A stretch of DNA of 64,000 bases from Conchocele bisecta (GCA_029237695.1 CM055265.1:79478447-79542446); one strand, 5' to 3'; counted from the stretch's first letter, positions 22,060 to 33,075 are shown. The notes: generated from the sequence alone by a model not told the origin. Translations and numbers: made by a program.

Positions 22060-22979
22060 TCAAAATTTCGCATGTTTCACCTAACTGATACCTTTTCCAT
22101 TGACGGGTCACATTTAGTGACATACTATTATGTACCTCGGTCTCTGTTGCAGACTCTAGATATGTATATGTGATTTCAGATGAATGATTGTCTACATCAT
22201 TACTTGACGACATTGCCAATATATAAGGATACCAACTCTTTGGAACTGTCCTGAATGTGGTTAAACCCAGCTTGATAGTACCATAAAAGTTGAATACATA
22301 ATCAAGATATTCATAATAATCGCTGATCACGACTACCTGTAAAACATAGTGTAGTGCGTACGTTTTATTTATAGTTTGTGTCACGGACAGTGCAAGTATT
22401 GTCACAATCCATATCACCAAAACCCCATTAGATAAGCGAAGCACAATTTAACTGAGACACAAGTAATATCGAAATTTAAACTAACCATACAGTGCCATAA
22501 TGTTTTACTGGCAGTCGTGTTCATCGACCACCGTGGATATAGAAAATAATAACTTCAGTTTGAATATGCACGGTAGTGGGTTGAGAACACTGAATGTGCC
22601 TGTGGAAATAAAGAAGGCGGTTATCTCAGACAGAAGGACTGCCTGCCGTGCACAGTGCAGCTGGGGTTAGCAGCCGTAATCATATATACATGATTCATCT
22701 AACCGGTAATTTGATTTTTTTTTTGAAAATGATCGGCGTACGAAACGGTACGAGTCCGACGTAACCGGAAGCGACAAATGGTGTCGGGCGTGAGTCATTG
22801 AACGAGTTTGGTCGTATATCAATATTATTAATTCAGTGTATGATTATAGTCGGTAGTATTAGTCAAATAAATTATGTTGGTACAGAAATAATATAAATTT
22901 AAATAAATTTACATGTAACCTGTCTAATAATTGTATCGGTAGTTTTGAATAGTATGTATGGAATTTATGGGGCACGGAT
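22060..22979. other. Unassigned sequence upstream of tRNA-Thr
   Basis: A 149-codon minus-strand frame (22441-21995) has no ATG start and a stop directly before it, so I do not call it. Nothing else is supported. Confidence 0.45.
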
Positions 22980-23052
22980 GCCTCCATAGCTCAGTGGCTA
23001 GAGCACTGGTCTTGTAAACCAGGGGTCGTGAGTTCGATCCTCACTGGGGGCT
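22980..23052 (+). tRNA. tRNA-Thr (anticodon TGT)
   Basis: Complete cloverleaf: acceptor GCCTCCA/TGGGGGC, D arm GCTC/GAGC, anticodon stem CTGGT/ACCAG with loop CTTGTAA (anticodon TGT, reads ACA), T arm GTGAG/CTCAC with TTCGATC. No intron. A T-rich run from 23059 can end Pol III transcription. Nothing repeat-like flanks it, so it is the most gene-like tRNA here. Confidence 0.9.
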
Positions 23053-23070
23053 TGCGAATAATTTATTTTT

Positions 23071-23383
23071 TTTCTTTTCCATTAACTTTAATTGTACCTT
23101 AACCCCCTTTCTATCAAAGTACAGAGCCTATTTTTTAAAAGCAGTAACAATGTCTACAACTGATTGTTCGTCCGTGCGTCTGTGTTTTGGTATGGAATTT
23201 ATGCACAAATGTTATTTTAGCTAGACTGATAATGTGCGTTTCACTAACTAAACTTTCGAATAGCATCTGACAGCGCGGATCCATACGCACGCTGGTCTGG
23301 ATATACGCATGCCACACGTTATGGCCATACACCCCGTTGCTCAGGCCACAACCGCATGTATGTGCACGGCGCCCTAGAACATG
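23071..23383. other. Unassigned sequence after tRNA-Thr
   Basis: Contains a degenerate trace of family H near 23240-23330 (CATCTGACAGCGCGGATCCA); no gene. Confidence 0.4.
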
Positions 23384-23801
23384 TTAACCCTTTCAGTGTT
23401 CAGAGACATAGAGAGACTTAAAATCCATTGCAGTGTCAAATTAAAATTTGTCGTCTGATGTTTCTGTTCTTATTATCTAAAACATGTTTTGACAGCACTT
23501 GAGAATCATTTCCATGGAAATGATTCTCAAATGCTGCCAAACCATGTTTTTATTTAGAGAAAATACAAAATACGAAACAACAGTGCACGGCAATTTTCGG
23601 TTCCTGCCTTCTTATGACCCAGACGTGATCACGGTCAACAGACTGGTCAAAACTGTTCTACAAAAATACACTAACCTTTAATTACAGTGCTGAGTTGTCG
23701 TCTGCTGTTTATTTTATATTTTCCATTTTTCTCATCAAAATCATGGAAAATAAATAATAAACGACTGACGACAACATTTAATTCAGCATTGTAAGGGTTA
23801 A
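23384..23801. mobile_element. Two adjoining family P palindromic MITEs
   Basis: The first (23384 to about 23620) has TTAACCCTTTCAGTG and the palindrome CACTTGAGAATCATTTCCAT. The second (about 23676-23801) lacks the core but ends AATTCAGCATTGTAAGGGTTAA split across the boundary. Confidence 0.7.
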
Positions 23802-23839
23802 GCAACTGTTAAATAATATTATATTTACTGCATGGCAGA

Positions 23840-23973
23840 GCATACAGACTGCGCGGAAACGCACCCTGACCGGAAACTGGGTGATAGACCCTGCCGGAGA
23901 TTACACTGGCCAGTACCACCGCTCGGATACAGGGTCACACTAAAAACAGCACCAACCGATAAGGACAGAAAAG
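23840..23973 (+). other. Exon-like patch between MITEs
   Basis: A GC-richer 130-base island after CATGGCAG and before AAAAG|GTGAGG. Two plus frames are open. One reads RKRTLTGNWVIDPAGDY then a stop, resembling the GNWxIDxxGxY motif of ADAMTS-type spacer domains; the other is open to the donor. No partner exons found. Confidence 0.25.
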
Positions 23974-24003
23974 GTGAGGAACGGTCTCGCGTTATTGGGT
24001 GAT

Positions 24004-24215
24004 TTAACCCTTAGAATGTTTCACACGAAAATTGTCGACTGCTGTTGTTTTATAGTTTGCCTTCTTTCGCTATAAAACACGGTTTGACGGCAATTTAGAA
24101 TAATTTCCATTGGAAATGATTCTAAAGTGCTGTAAAAGTATATTTTTCATGATAACATGGAAAATAACAAATAAGTAGCAGACGACAATATTTAATTCAG
24201 CAATGTAAGGGTTAA
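24004..24215. mobile_element. Family P palindromic MITE
   Basis: TTAACCCTTAGAATG to CAATGTAAGGGTTAA; palindrome AATAATTTCCATTGGAAATG. One of five copies in 1.4 kb. Confidence 0.75.
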
Positions 24216-24236
24216 TATGATAAACGAGTTACTGAT

Positions 24237-24487
24237 TTAACCCTTAGACAGCTATTTTAATTTTTTTGTCGTCTGTTGTTTATTTTCTGTTTTCCATTTT
24301 TATCATCAAAAACGTGCTTTGACAGCACTTTAGAATAATTTACAACGTGGTTTCACAGCACTTAAAAATCATTTCCATTGGAAATGATTCTGAAGTGCTT
24401 TCAAACCATATTTTTATTGAGAAATAAGGCCAGATATAAAAGCAAACAGCAGACGACAATTGTTGTGAGTAGCGGTCTAAGGGTTAA
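24237..24487. mobile_element. Family P palindromic MITE with partly duplicated core
   Basis: TTAACCCTTAGACAGC to TCTAAGGGTTAA. The left arm core appears twice (TTGACAGCACTTTAGAATAA, then TTCACAGCACTTAAAAATCA). Confidence 0.75.
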
Positions 24488-24617
24488 GAAACGAGGATAC
24501 ACGTACAGAGTTTCTTATGAAGCCCAGTCTCTATAAACAAGCGGTTGCTGAGACGTAAAACCGTTTCACTGTCACGTTTTCTTGTGAAATCCGTCAACGA
24601 GTTTAATAAATAGCATT

Positions 24618-24786
24618 TTAACTCTTAAAATGTTGAATTAAATGTTGTCGCCAGCAGGATATGTCTCTATAAAAACCTGCATGAGAATCGTCTCGACTGC
24701 TGCCAAAACAGGTTTTTTGTTAAGAATTAAGGCAAAAATGAAAAACAGCCGACGACAATGTTCGTCTCACGCGTAGTGAGGGTTAA
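24618..24786. mobile_element. Family P palindromic MITE, short copy
   Basis: TTAACTCTTAAAATG to GTGAGGGTTAA; one core arm is deleted, so only CATGAGAATCGTCTCGACTG remains. Confidence 0.65.
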
Positions 24787-25449
24787 GGACCCATCTTATC
24801 CCTGATCATCATCTGATTCAAACATAATTCCTTCTAACTTTGATGGGATATATGTATAACATGCATGTGAACATTGCCTAGATACTGTATACTAACAAAT
24901 ATGGTTGATGGAGTGGCCAGCTCGGCCATCTACAAGTTGTGTGTTCAAGCCATCAGTTTCACATATCGTGTCGTTTGACAGAGAACGGAGCATGCAATGT
25001 AAAACATATAATATTATGATATAATGTAGCTAACCATGCATAGAAAAGCCAGGAAAACACACTCCTATAAATTATATTGCATCAAACTGTAAAATATGGA
25101 CATCTTTGTGCATGGTACTTTAGAAACACAAATGGCCACTACTGGCACTAACTGTAAATGTACACAGAAAAAGGCACATTGTGTCGCCTTTACATGGCTG
25201 ACCACACAGCACATGCCATATATACCCGCTACTGTATTCTATTATTAGAAAATATCATTTACCTGTATATGTAGTGAAAACATTATATGGGGGGAGAGTA
25301 AATATGGCCTATGTGTATTTACATATAGAATAGTGTATACTAACTAAGCGGCTGTATTGACAGAGTCCTTTAATTGCGTGTGTTGATTGTCAGGTACTTC
25401 ATCGTTTAATTCCAACTGTAAGTAGGCTTGGTGCAGGTTTATGTTTGTG
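24787..25449. other. Unassigned intergenic sequence
   Basis: AT-rich, no open frame of note and no repeat end recognised up to the retrotransposon fragment. Confidence 0.5.
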
Positions 25450-27150
25450 TATTTGTGTCCATGTGACCAGCTAGTGACGCGAAAAGATCTTCTATTTTCG
25501 GCAGCGGATACTGGTCCACTTGAATCAGTGGGTTAACCGTCACTTTGTAGTCGCCGCAGATTCTGACGGTGGCACCATATTTCGGTATCGGGACTATCGG
25601 TGTGGCCCATTCGCTGGTGTTCTTCCTTGAGATAATTCCATCTTTATCTAGCTTGTCGAGCTCAGTGTCAACCTTATTTCTCAATGCATACGGTATTTCC
25701 CGTGCCTTGCAGTATTTTGGCTGTGTATTTTCGCTCAGTGTAAGGCCACAGGTGGAAGACTCGGACCTATGACACCAAAAAAATGCCTATTAAAAAAAAA
25801 TCCCATTACCCCACCCACTTGGTCTCGTACATTACAGAAGATGGTAATGTACGAGACCAAGTGGGTGGGGTAATGGGATTTTTTTTTAATAGGCATATTT
25901 TTGGTGTCATAGGTCCGAGTCTTCCACCTGTGTGTTAGGCTTGGCTTGACACGTTTAACACTTCCTATGTGTCATATTTCTGCAGTAGTTCACTTAACTT
26001 ATCTGGGGCTCTGGTTTGTGTCTGTAGCAATTTGATTGTACTCCAATCAAGTGTTATCTGTTTCAGCCATGAACGTCCAAATAATGTGGAACTGTTTGTT
26101 TTCACAACATACAAGCATAAATTACATTCCTGGTTCCCATATCGGACATTGACCTGAATTGTTCCAGCTGGTTTTATCACTTCGCCATATTATGTCCTCA
26201 GTACGGTTGTTGTTTCAGCTAATTGCCTGTTATTAAACAACGTCAAGTGCAGGTCATAGGAGATCATTGATATCGCGGATCCAGTGTCTAATTACATCTA
26301 TGTACAGTGGAAATTGGTAATTGGATCTGAGTTGTCAGAATTGATCGGTACAAAATGATAAATTCCTCAAGATCTCGTGTTTCTGAGTATAGAGTATATA
26401 CTCTTTTTGTTGACTTTTGCTGTTTGTTTCTTTAGTTTTCCATTCTTGGAGAGACAAGCAGATTCAATATATGTCCATTTTCCTTGCATAAATGGCACCG
26501 TGCATCTTTAAAGTGACATTCTGCTGGAGTTTGCCTTTTTTTGTCGCATCTGAAACATGGTTTCAGCGAGTGTCTTGGTGCGTAGGCGTTTTCTTGACTT
26601 TATGCACAGGTTCTGGCCTGTGCTGCTGCTGCTGCTGAAGCTCGGTGACGTTCTTGGCAGCGCTTTCCATGGCGATGGCAATCTCTGTGGCTTTGGCCAA
26701 TGCGAGGTATTGTGTGGAGAGTAATTTCTTCTGAATGTTCTCATTAACAAGTCCACAAACCAGCCGATCATATAGAGCGTCATTGAGCATTGCCCCGAAG
26801 TCACAATTAATGCTGGGCCAACTTTCTCAGTTCAGCCACATACACGTTGAACTCTGGTCGCGTTTGTGAAAACTAATTCACTCGGCAATCACCAATGGCT
26901 TTGGTGGTAGACGGTCACTCAATAATTCCACAATTTCATCATATGATTTTGATTTCGGCTCATCTGTGACAGTTAAATTACGAAGCAAACTGTATTATTG
27001 CTATCTCCAATTAAGGTCAGCAAGGGTGGTACATTTTTGTCATTTGGAATTTCATTAACAATAAAGAATTGTTCCAAACGTTCAACGTAACTGCTCCAAT
27101 TTTCACTATTTTCACTGAACTCTCCAATAATTCCAATTTTAAACCACTGT
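25450..27150 (-). mobile_element. Decayed Ty3/Gypsy retrotransposon (gag to RT start)
   Basis: Read on the minus strand from right to left: a Gag segment (27150-26900; SYVERLEQFF), a Gag C-terminus, a zinc-knuckle region (26545-26480; CFRC then CHLCKENGH), an aspartic protease with catalytic DTGSA (26287-26273) and LFGRSWL, then the first part of reverse transcriptase (25740-25455; GIISRKNTSEWATPIV, DQYPLPKIEDLFASLAG). Several frameshifts and stops break the frame, and it stops before the RT catalytic YxDD; no integrase or LTR is visible. This is a dead fragment of the family commonly labelled K02A2.6-like. The element at 25747-25932 is inserted in it. Confidence 0.88.
25747..25932. mobile_element. 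Perfect-hairpin MITE with 8-bp target duplication (hAT-like)
   Basis: 186 bases, almost entirely two inverted arms of ~85 bases starting CACAGGTGGAAGACTCGG, around a short loop. Flanks are TGTAAGGC (25739-25746) and TGTTAGGC (25933-25940), an 8-base target duplication with one difference, typical of hAT transposition. It interrupts the Ty3/Gypsy element between protease and RT. Confidence 0.85.
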
Positions 27151-27386
27151 ATTTGATATTTGTAACTGGTACAGAATACGCAACAATATAATCCATGAAC
27201 TGTTTTATTTCTCAAGCTGCAGTTCTATCAGAGAGACAGTGATAGAGGGTAGTATATAGCTACATATATGTTTACACCTGGGTCTACTATGATACATGTT
27301 GGCAATAGTATACAACACATACTCAACAAGGAATGGTGTCGCCACATGAAGCAAATCCCCTCGCCTGCAGCCTCTGGTACAGATTT

Positions 27387-27522
27387 TAACCCTTTCACCC
27401 CTGAATATATAACATGTACTTTTCCACATTAATTTTCAGACCTATCCAATCGTCACAGACTAATTTTATAGACTAGTCCATTGCTGATGTACCGGTAGCA
27501 GCTTTCGGGTTCAAGGGGTTAA
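27387..27522 (-). mobile_element. Family J MITE fragment (inverted)
   Basis: TTAACCCTTTCACCCCTGAA to GGGTTCAAGGGGTTAA, shorter than 4985-5216 and missing the GATC-rich inner pair. Confidence 0.55.
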
Positions 27523-28078
27523 GTGACTATAACAACAAAGTGATTTTGATTTTGGCAGTGACCTTCATGGGGTCATCTCAAGGTCAAAAATCACATCTTC
27601 CATTGTCATTGGAGTTGGCATTGGAGATTAAAGAAAGTAAACAAATATGTGTAAAGCATCATTTATTATCCAAGAATTATCACAAATAACAAGCAAGCAC
27701 ATATCGTTTTACATGTAATTTTATAAAATAGTGAACCATATTTATTTTACGAGGCAAATGACGGGTATATTTTTTAATTACAATCAATCAACAAAATTAC
27801 AATCAATCATTAAAAATGTTAAATGTGTCCATGGCTGACAAAAAATACCTGATATACAGCAGACGACAAAATTCAATTCAGCATTGTAAAGGTCAGTTGT
27901 CCAAACCAAATGATTAGCATAGTTCCTAGCAAGTAATTGACACATTACATGCAACCAGATTACCATTAAAAAAATTATCAACAGGATTATGGATGATTTG
28001 TGGATGTGACTAGAGAAATCAGGCTTATGGCTTTCGTGATCAATGCATCTCATTATCTGCCAGCATCTTCCTGCAGTC
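27523..28078. other. Unassigned sequence
   Basis: Contains a small piece of family P (GCAGACGACAAAATTCAATT at 27861) and no gene. Confidence 0.45.
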
Positions 28079-28455
28079 TTGATTTGATTTAATAGTGTTT
28101 AACGGCCTGTCAACAGCTAAGGTCATTTTACGCAGGGTTAACGGTGTCGAATCCCATTCGTTACTTGTTGTGATGAGTGGTAAATACCAAAATCAGATCT
28201 GACTATTTACAGGAAAAAAAATTATATTCAGCCCTGAAATTAGAATAACCTGACCTGGTGCCAGGTAACTTAGCCCCACTCCCCAAAAGTAATAGGATTA
28301 GTATGTATTATAGTAGTTTTATAATGGGTACTCTCATGTACCAGAAAGTCAAAAATGTACCAGGGATATTAGGATTCCGTTAAAGATGAAACCCATCATT
28401 AAATTTATCCTTCACATGCTCCCAACCAACCACCCACTCCTGCAATCTTGAAAGG
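28079..28455 (-). mobile_element. tRNA-derived SINE (AAAC-tailed family), minus strand
   Basis: On the plus strand it reads tail to head: GTGTTTAACGGCCTGTCAAC, AGCCCTGAAATTAGAATAAC, ACCTGGTGCCAGGTAAC, then CCAACCACCCACTCC. Matches 30505-30964 in order. Confidence 0.7.
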
Positions 28456-28469
28456 ATCTATGGTATATT

Positions 28470-28800
28470 ATAAGGTTTGATCATGTCCAGCCGTGTGTAA
28501 ACGTTTGCTGTGGCCCTCGGGAACTGTTTGAACCCCAAGGCTGCTCAAACGTTATTGTTACATTTCCAACAAAAAACTGATGTAATTTGAGAATTATATT
28601 CAGTATTTTCAGTACTTTTATAAAATCGTCCCATTCACGTAGATACTTTTCGGTATGCATATTCCGGGGCCGCGTCATGAATGTCATGAACGTCATGAAG
28701 TAGTGATGTCATGAAGGCACTTCCGCGTAGTGACGTCATGAAGGCACTTCCATTACGTGCGGCCCCGGAATGAGCATTGCCTAAAGCCATGTGCAAACAA
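28470..28800 (+). repeat. Family G repeat, copy 2
   Basis: TATTCCGGGGCCGCG and GCGGCCCCGGAATGAGC flank a short direct repeat of GACGTCATGAAGGCACTTCC-like units (28690-28752). The left part is homologous to 227-330. Confidence 0.65.
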
Positions 28801-28932
28801 CACAACGGAAACCATGTAACAATGTTTGTTAGCAGCATTAGAGACTGAATGGCGAACAGTGCAGCCACTCAACAGACTGTGCAGAAGCGCAGGATCGTCT
28901 GGGACTACACCCCATTTCTAAATCGCAGCCAC

Positions 28933-29266
28933 ATTAACCCTTTGAATGCTGTTTGTTTGTTTGTCTGTTGGGGTTTACCGGCCTATCAACAGTAAGGTCA
29001 TTTAAGGCCTGGTCAATGGGTTTAGTACTAAATCCCATATATTACCTGTACAAGTACATGTGCATGTTCAAGTATTTAGAATGTTGTACACCAAAATAGT
29101 CAGCTGCTGTTGCTTTATATTTTGACTACTTTCTCAATAAAAACATGGTTTGGCAGCAATTTAGAATCATTTCCATTGGAAATGATTCTAAAGTGTTGTC
29201 AAAGTATGTTTTTGATGAGAAATAGATAATAACGGCAGATGATAGATTTGAATTCAGCAGGGTAAC
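28933..29266. mobile_element. Family P MITE interrupted by a SINE
   Basis: The left end TTAACCCTTTGAATGCTG is cut by a minus-strand SINE piece (28948-29073, starting (TTTG)n). The MITE resumes at TTTAGAATGTTG (29074) and runs through its palindrome (29160-29205). TTTGAATGCTG / TTTAGAATGTTG is the probable target duplication. Confidence 0.7.
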
Positions 29267-29476
29267 TGCTATGGCAAGCCAACTGCACAATAATTCCCCA
29301 AACCCAGATTCGAGGTCCAAACATGGCAGAAAATCTAATGGACTGGCACATATGATATGTAAGTTCTAATCCTGATTTATTGCTATTTCCTGAGACAGAA
29401 ATGTCCACCATCATTATTATATTTGGGGCATGGTCTGAAACCACAGGGTTTTGGGCCTTGCTGACCTGTTTAGACC

Positions 29477-29709
29477 CAGGGGTCCGTTTCATTAAACTTC
29501 GTACGTCTAAGATGTTCGTAAGTGCAAATTTAGGATCGTCTGGAAATTTTAATTTACGGGTTTACATTTATTGAGCATAGCCTATGCTCAATAAATGTAA
29601 ATCCAATAATTGTTTACAAGAAAACATTGCTAATGTGAAATTTACAGACTATCCTAAATTTGCACTTACAAACATTTTAGTCGTACAAAGTTTAGTGAAA
29701 CGGCGCCCA
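29477..29709. mobile_element. Family F palindromic MITE, copy 1
   Basis: CAGGGGTCCGTTTCATTAAA to GTTTAGTGAAACGGCGCCC; long arms meet at TTGAGCATAGCCTATGCTCA. Second copy at 46901-47149. CAGGG ends are hAT-like. Confidence 0.75.
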
Positions 29710-30094
29710 AAACGGCCTGCGCATCAGCGCAATCTGATCGGAGTCTACTCTGGTTGCCATTCGGTTAATGAAACGTTGATTATGCATCCAGCAATGATAA
29801 TTATTATCAGGGTGTGAGTGCACTAGCTCATCAGCATGTAAATGGGTCAGCAATAAATGCCGACCAGTGTTGACTCAAATCAGCCTGCAATGGTCTACGC
29901 TGGTTGCCATTTCAAATGATTTGGTTAATGAAACACAAATTAATTGCTATGCATCCAGCAACGATAATTATTACCAAATGTGAGTGTCCTACTTCATCAA
30001 TGTATACACACAGGTATGACATTAAATAAGCCTCTTCTTATAATATCATAGATTGTTTTTTTAAGATCATACACTATACATTTTGCTTTTGCAG

Positions 30095-30964
30095 TGTTTG
30101 TTTGTTGGTGGTGTTTAACAGTCTATCAACAGCTAAGGTGCCAGGCAAACGTGTTCGATCCTGTATCCAACCTGCTGCATTGGGGGGAAAGTCCCAAAAT
30201 CAGAACGGAATATTTGTACATCCAAAAAGAAATATATTCAGCCCTGAAATTAGAATAGTCCGACCTGGTGCCAGGTCCATACCACACCAAAGCCACTTGG
30301 GCCCTTCCCCTAAAAGGTATAGGATTACAAATAATCATAAACAAAGTGAAAGTGAATGGTTTAACATCCCAGCAACAGCTAAGGGCATTTAGGGACACAA
30401 CCTCGATTTCAAGTCTCATCCGACAGACCAGTGGGATGGAAATACTATGCAAGTACTATTTGACGCCCTCAGTGAGGTTTGAAGCCACAATCTCGGGATT
30501 GAAAGTTTGTTTGTTTTGTTTGTTTATTGGTGTTTAACGGCCTATATCAACAGCTAAGGTCATGTAAGGCCGGGCAAACATGTTCAATCCCGTTTTAACC
30601 TGCTGCATCGGGGGGGAAATCCCAAAATCAGAACGGAATATTTACATCGAGATACAACATATTCAGCCCTGGCTGAAATTAGAATAACCTGACCTGGTGC
30701 CAGGTCCATACTGCACCAAAGTCACTTGGCCCCTTCCCCTATTTAAAAGTAATACCGGTAGGATTACTCTTATAAGCGGTATAACCAGATTCAACTGTCA
30801 CATACAAAATGCCAAAGACGTATGTGAGGGCCAAACCAGGTCTCCAGTCGGGATTCCGGTAAGGATGAACCCCGATCGTTAAATTACCCATCGTGTGCTC
30901 CCACCTGCCACCCACGGGATTGAAAGTTAGGTGTTCTAACCCCTAGGCCACAACCCATCCCTGT
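30095..30964 (-). mobile_element. Cluster of SINE copies on the minus strand
   Basis: Three pieces in a row: 30095-30335 and 30505-30964 of the AAAC-tailed family (GTGTTTAACGGCCTATATCA tail; tRNA-like head on the minus strand GGGATGGGTTGTGGCCTAGG), with 30337-30500 from a sister subfamily (CATCCGACAGACCAGTGGGA). Sister fragments also occur at 14715-14822 and 37736-37835. Confidence 0.7.
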
Positions 30965-31064
30965 ATACAGTTTGAGAACAGAACAATTAATAATGTATGG
31001 TACAACAGCAGTCGAACATGTTCCAAATATGAGACACGTCATGTGATTTTGTACCTTCGGACGC

Positions 31065-31495
31065 GTCTCATATCCCTGAAACACAATCACAAGGTGCATG
31101 ATCACGTGGTTACAACAACAACGCCGCCCACTCCAAAGTAAGCATTATTTGATATTTTCCTTAATATGCAACAGATTTTGATGAAATATGGTGCAGCAAA
31201 CGCATCTTCATGAGCTGCATTTGGTGATCTATGGAGTTAGGCACAGACTTATGTCGTTTTTGCGAAGAATCGATTTCCGTGTCGGAGACACGGAAATCGA
31301 TTCTTCGCAAAAACGACAGAAGTTTGGGCGAAAATACAGAGACCACCAAATGCAGCTTAACAAGACACGTTTGATGCGCCATATTTCATCAAAATCCGTT
31401 ACGTAATAAGGACACTATAAAAATATACGTACTTTGAATCGGTACTTGTTGTTGTTAGTAGTACCACGTGATCATACACCTTGAATCACAGGAAT
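31065..31495. repeat. 430-bp palindrome
   Basis: Two ~210-base arms meet near 31284. The inner ~35 bases (GCGAAGAATCGATTTCCGTG) are perfect; the outer parts (GATTTTGATGAAATATGG; TGATCACGTGGT) are imperfect. Probably a foldback MITE; no terminal duplication is obvious. Confidence 0.75.
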
Positions 31496-31664
31496 TATAA
31501 CGGCTACAAATGAACGCAAATCATTCATAAGATCCAAGCAATATATCATTATAACAGCCATTCTTAAACACAAAACAACTTTAGAAATCGAATAACATAC
31601 AAAACTATGAAAATTGTTAACACATTTCCAAATAGTCTCTGTTCAACAGATTGTCTCATGTCGT

Positions 31665-32078
31665 TAACCCCTTCACCCCTAAATATCCGACATTGACAAT
31701 CCCATGGTCATGTCTGCACTATTCCATTATTAATCAGCTATGGTGAATTTTTTAACCCTTATAATGCTCAATTAAATTTTGTTATCTGCTGTTGTTTTTT
31801 TAATTCTCATTTTATCAAGAAAAAACATAGTTTTACAGCACTTTAGAATCATTTCCAGTGGAAATGATTCTAAAGTGCTGCCAAACCATGTTTTCATAGA
31901 TAAAAAATTCAAAATATGAGACAACAGCAGACACAGCTTTCGTTTCCCCGCATAGTAATGGTTAAATATCTGAAAAATACTGACAAACACTGCAGATCCT
32001 GATGCAAGCTGGCTCATCCGGATCTATAGTATAGTGTTGCAAATGCTTCAGTTATGGTATGTAAGGTTCAAAGGGTTA
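31665..32078 (-). mobile_element. Family J MITE carrying a nested family P element
   Basis: TTAACCCCTTCACCCCTAAA to GGTTCAAAGGGTTAA; the GATC inner part is at 31990-32030. The family P MITE (31752-31965) sits at a TTAA within it. Confidence 0.7.
31752..31965. mobile_element. Family P palindromic MITE nested in family J
   Basis: TTAACCCTTATAATGCTCAA to ATAGTAATGGTTAA with palindrome CAGTGGAAATGATTCTAAAG. It used a TTAA inside the older element. Confidence 0.75.
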
Positions 32079-32084
32079 ATGATT

Positions 32085-32410
32085 AGAATGTAAAGTCACT
32101 ATGTCTACACTTCCAAATGACTCCTAAGACACACATTGTGGCTAAATATTATCAAAATAGGTGAAGTGGTTCATAAGTTATTGAATAAACAAAAAAATAC
32201 TTTGAACGCATTTACCTTACAAACAAGTCGTCAGTGACCTGGGGTAGTCGGATGTGGGTCGTATGTAAAACAAAGCACCATCCCTAGACACACATTGTGG
32301 CAAAAAGTTATTGAAAAATGGAAGTGTTACTAACGTACGCACGTACACATGTACACACGTACGTGGACTAATGCCATATCCCCTCCTGACTATCGGCCAG
32401 GGGATAATAA
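32085..32410 (+). repeat. Family K repeat, copy 2
   Basis: AGACACACATTGTGGCTAAA and CACGTACACATGTACACACG to CTATCGGCCAGGGGATAATA; parallels 60845-61151. Confidence 0.6.
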
Positions 32411-32421
32411 GCTTAACATAT

Positions 32422-33075
32422 GTGGCTGTGACTGGAGAAATTGGGATTATGGGATTTGTGACCAGTGTAGCTCCTGATCAAACAGCACACTCCTGTAGCC
32501 CGATAATGATCTATATTGCTTGTTGGAAGCATGATAGGTCTTTCATTTATGGAATGACAAACAGTTTGTTTGTTTGTTTGTTGCGGTTTAACGGCCTATC
32601 AACAGCTATGGTCATTTAAGGCCGGGTCAATGGGTTTAGTACTAAATCCCATATATTACCTGTACAAATGGGGGGGGGGGGGATCCCTAAATCAGAACTG
32701 AATATTTACAATGAAAAAACTATATATTCAGCCCTGAAATCAGAATAAACCTAATCTGATGTCAGGTCCTTGCCACACCAGAATCACTTGGCAAGCAATC
32801 AAATTATTATCAGTAATAATCTTACTACTTTTATAAGGGCAATAACCCAATTCAACTCCCAGGTAACAAAAGAGCCAAAGATAAAAACGTACCCGAGGGC
32901 CAAACCAGTAAAATCATGATTCCTATAAGTAGGAACCCCTTCCGTTAACATACGCCGTCGCGTGGATGGCAAACAATGCAGATCCTGATCAGACTGTGCG
33001 GATGCACAGGCTGATCTGGATCCGCACTGGTCACAAAACCCATAAGCTCCATTTCTCCAGTCACAGTCACGTACA
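32422..33075. mobile_element. Family H MITE split by a SINE
   Basis: The left half (32422-32552) begins TGTGGCTGTGACTGGAGAAA; the right half (32955-33075) ends CTCCAGTCACAGTCACG. The middle is a 5'-truncated minus-strand SINE with its (TTTG)n tail at 32565. TGGAATGACAAACA / TGGATGGCAAACA flanks it as the target duplication. Confidence 0.8.

Noticed and set aside
21995..22444. 149-codon minus-strand frame resembling a signal-anchored protein
   Set aside because: There is no ATG at its start, an in-frame stop lies just before it, and no acceptor is convincing.
26508..26804. Host gene with a zinc-finger motif
   Set aside because: The C-x2-C and CHLCKENGH motifs belong to the Gag nucleocapsid of the Ty3/Gypsy fragment.
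31161..31406. Paired frames with the same product on both strands
   Set aside because: This is the mirror effect of a perfect palindrome, not two genes.
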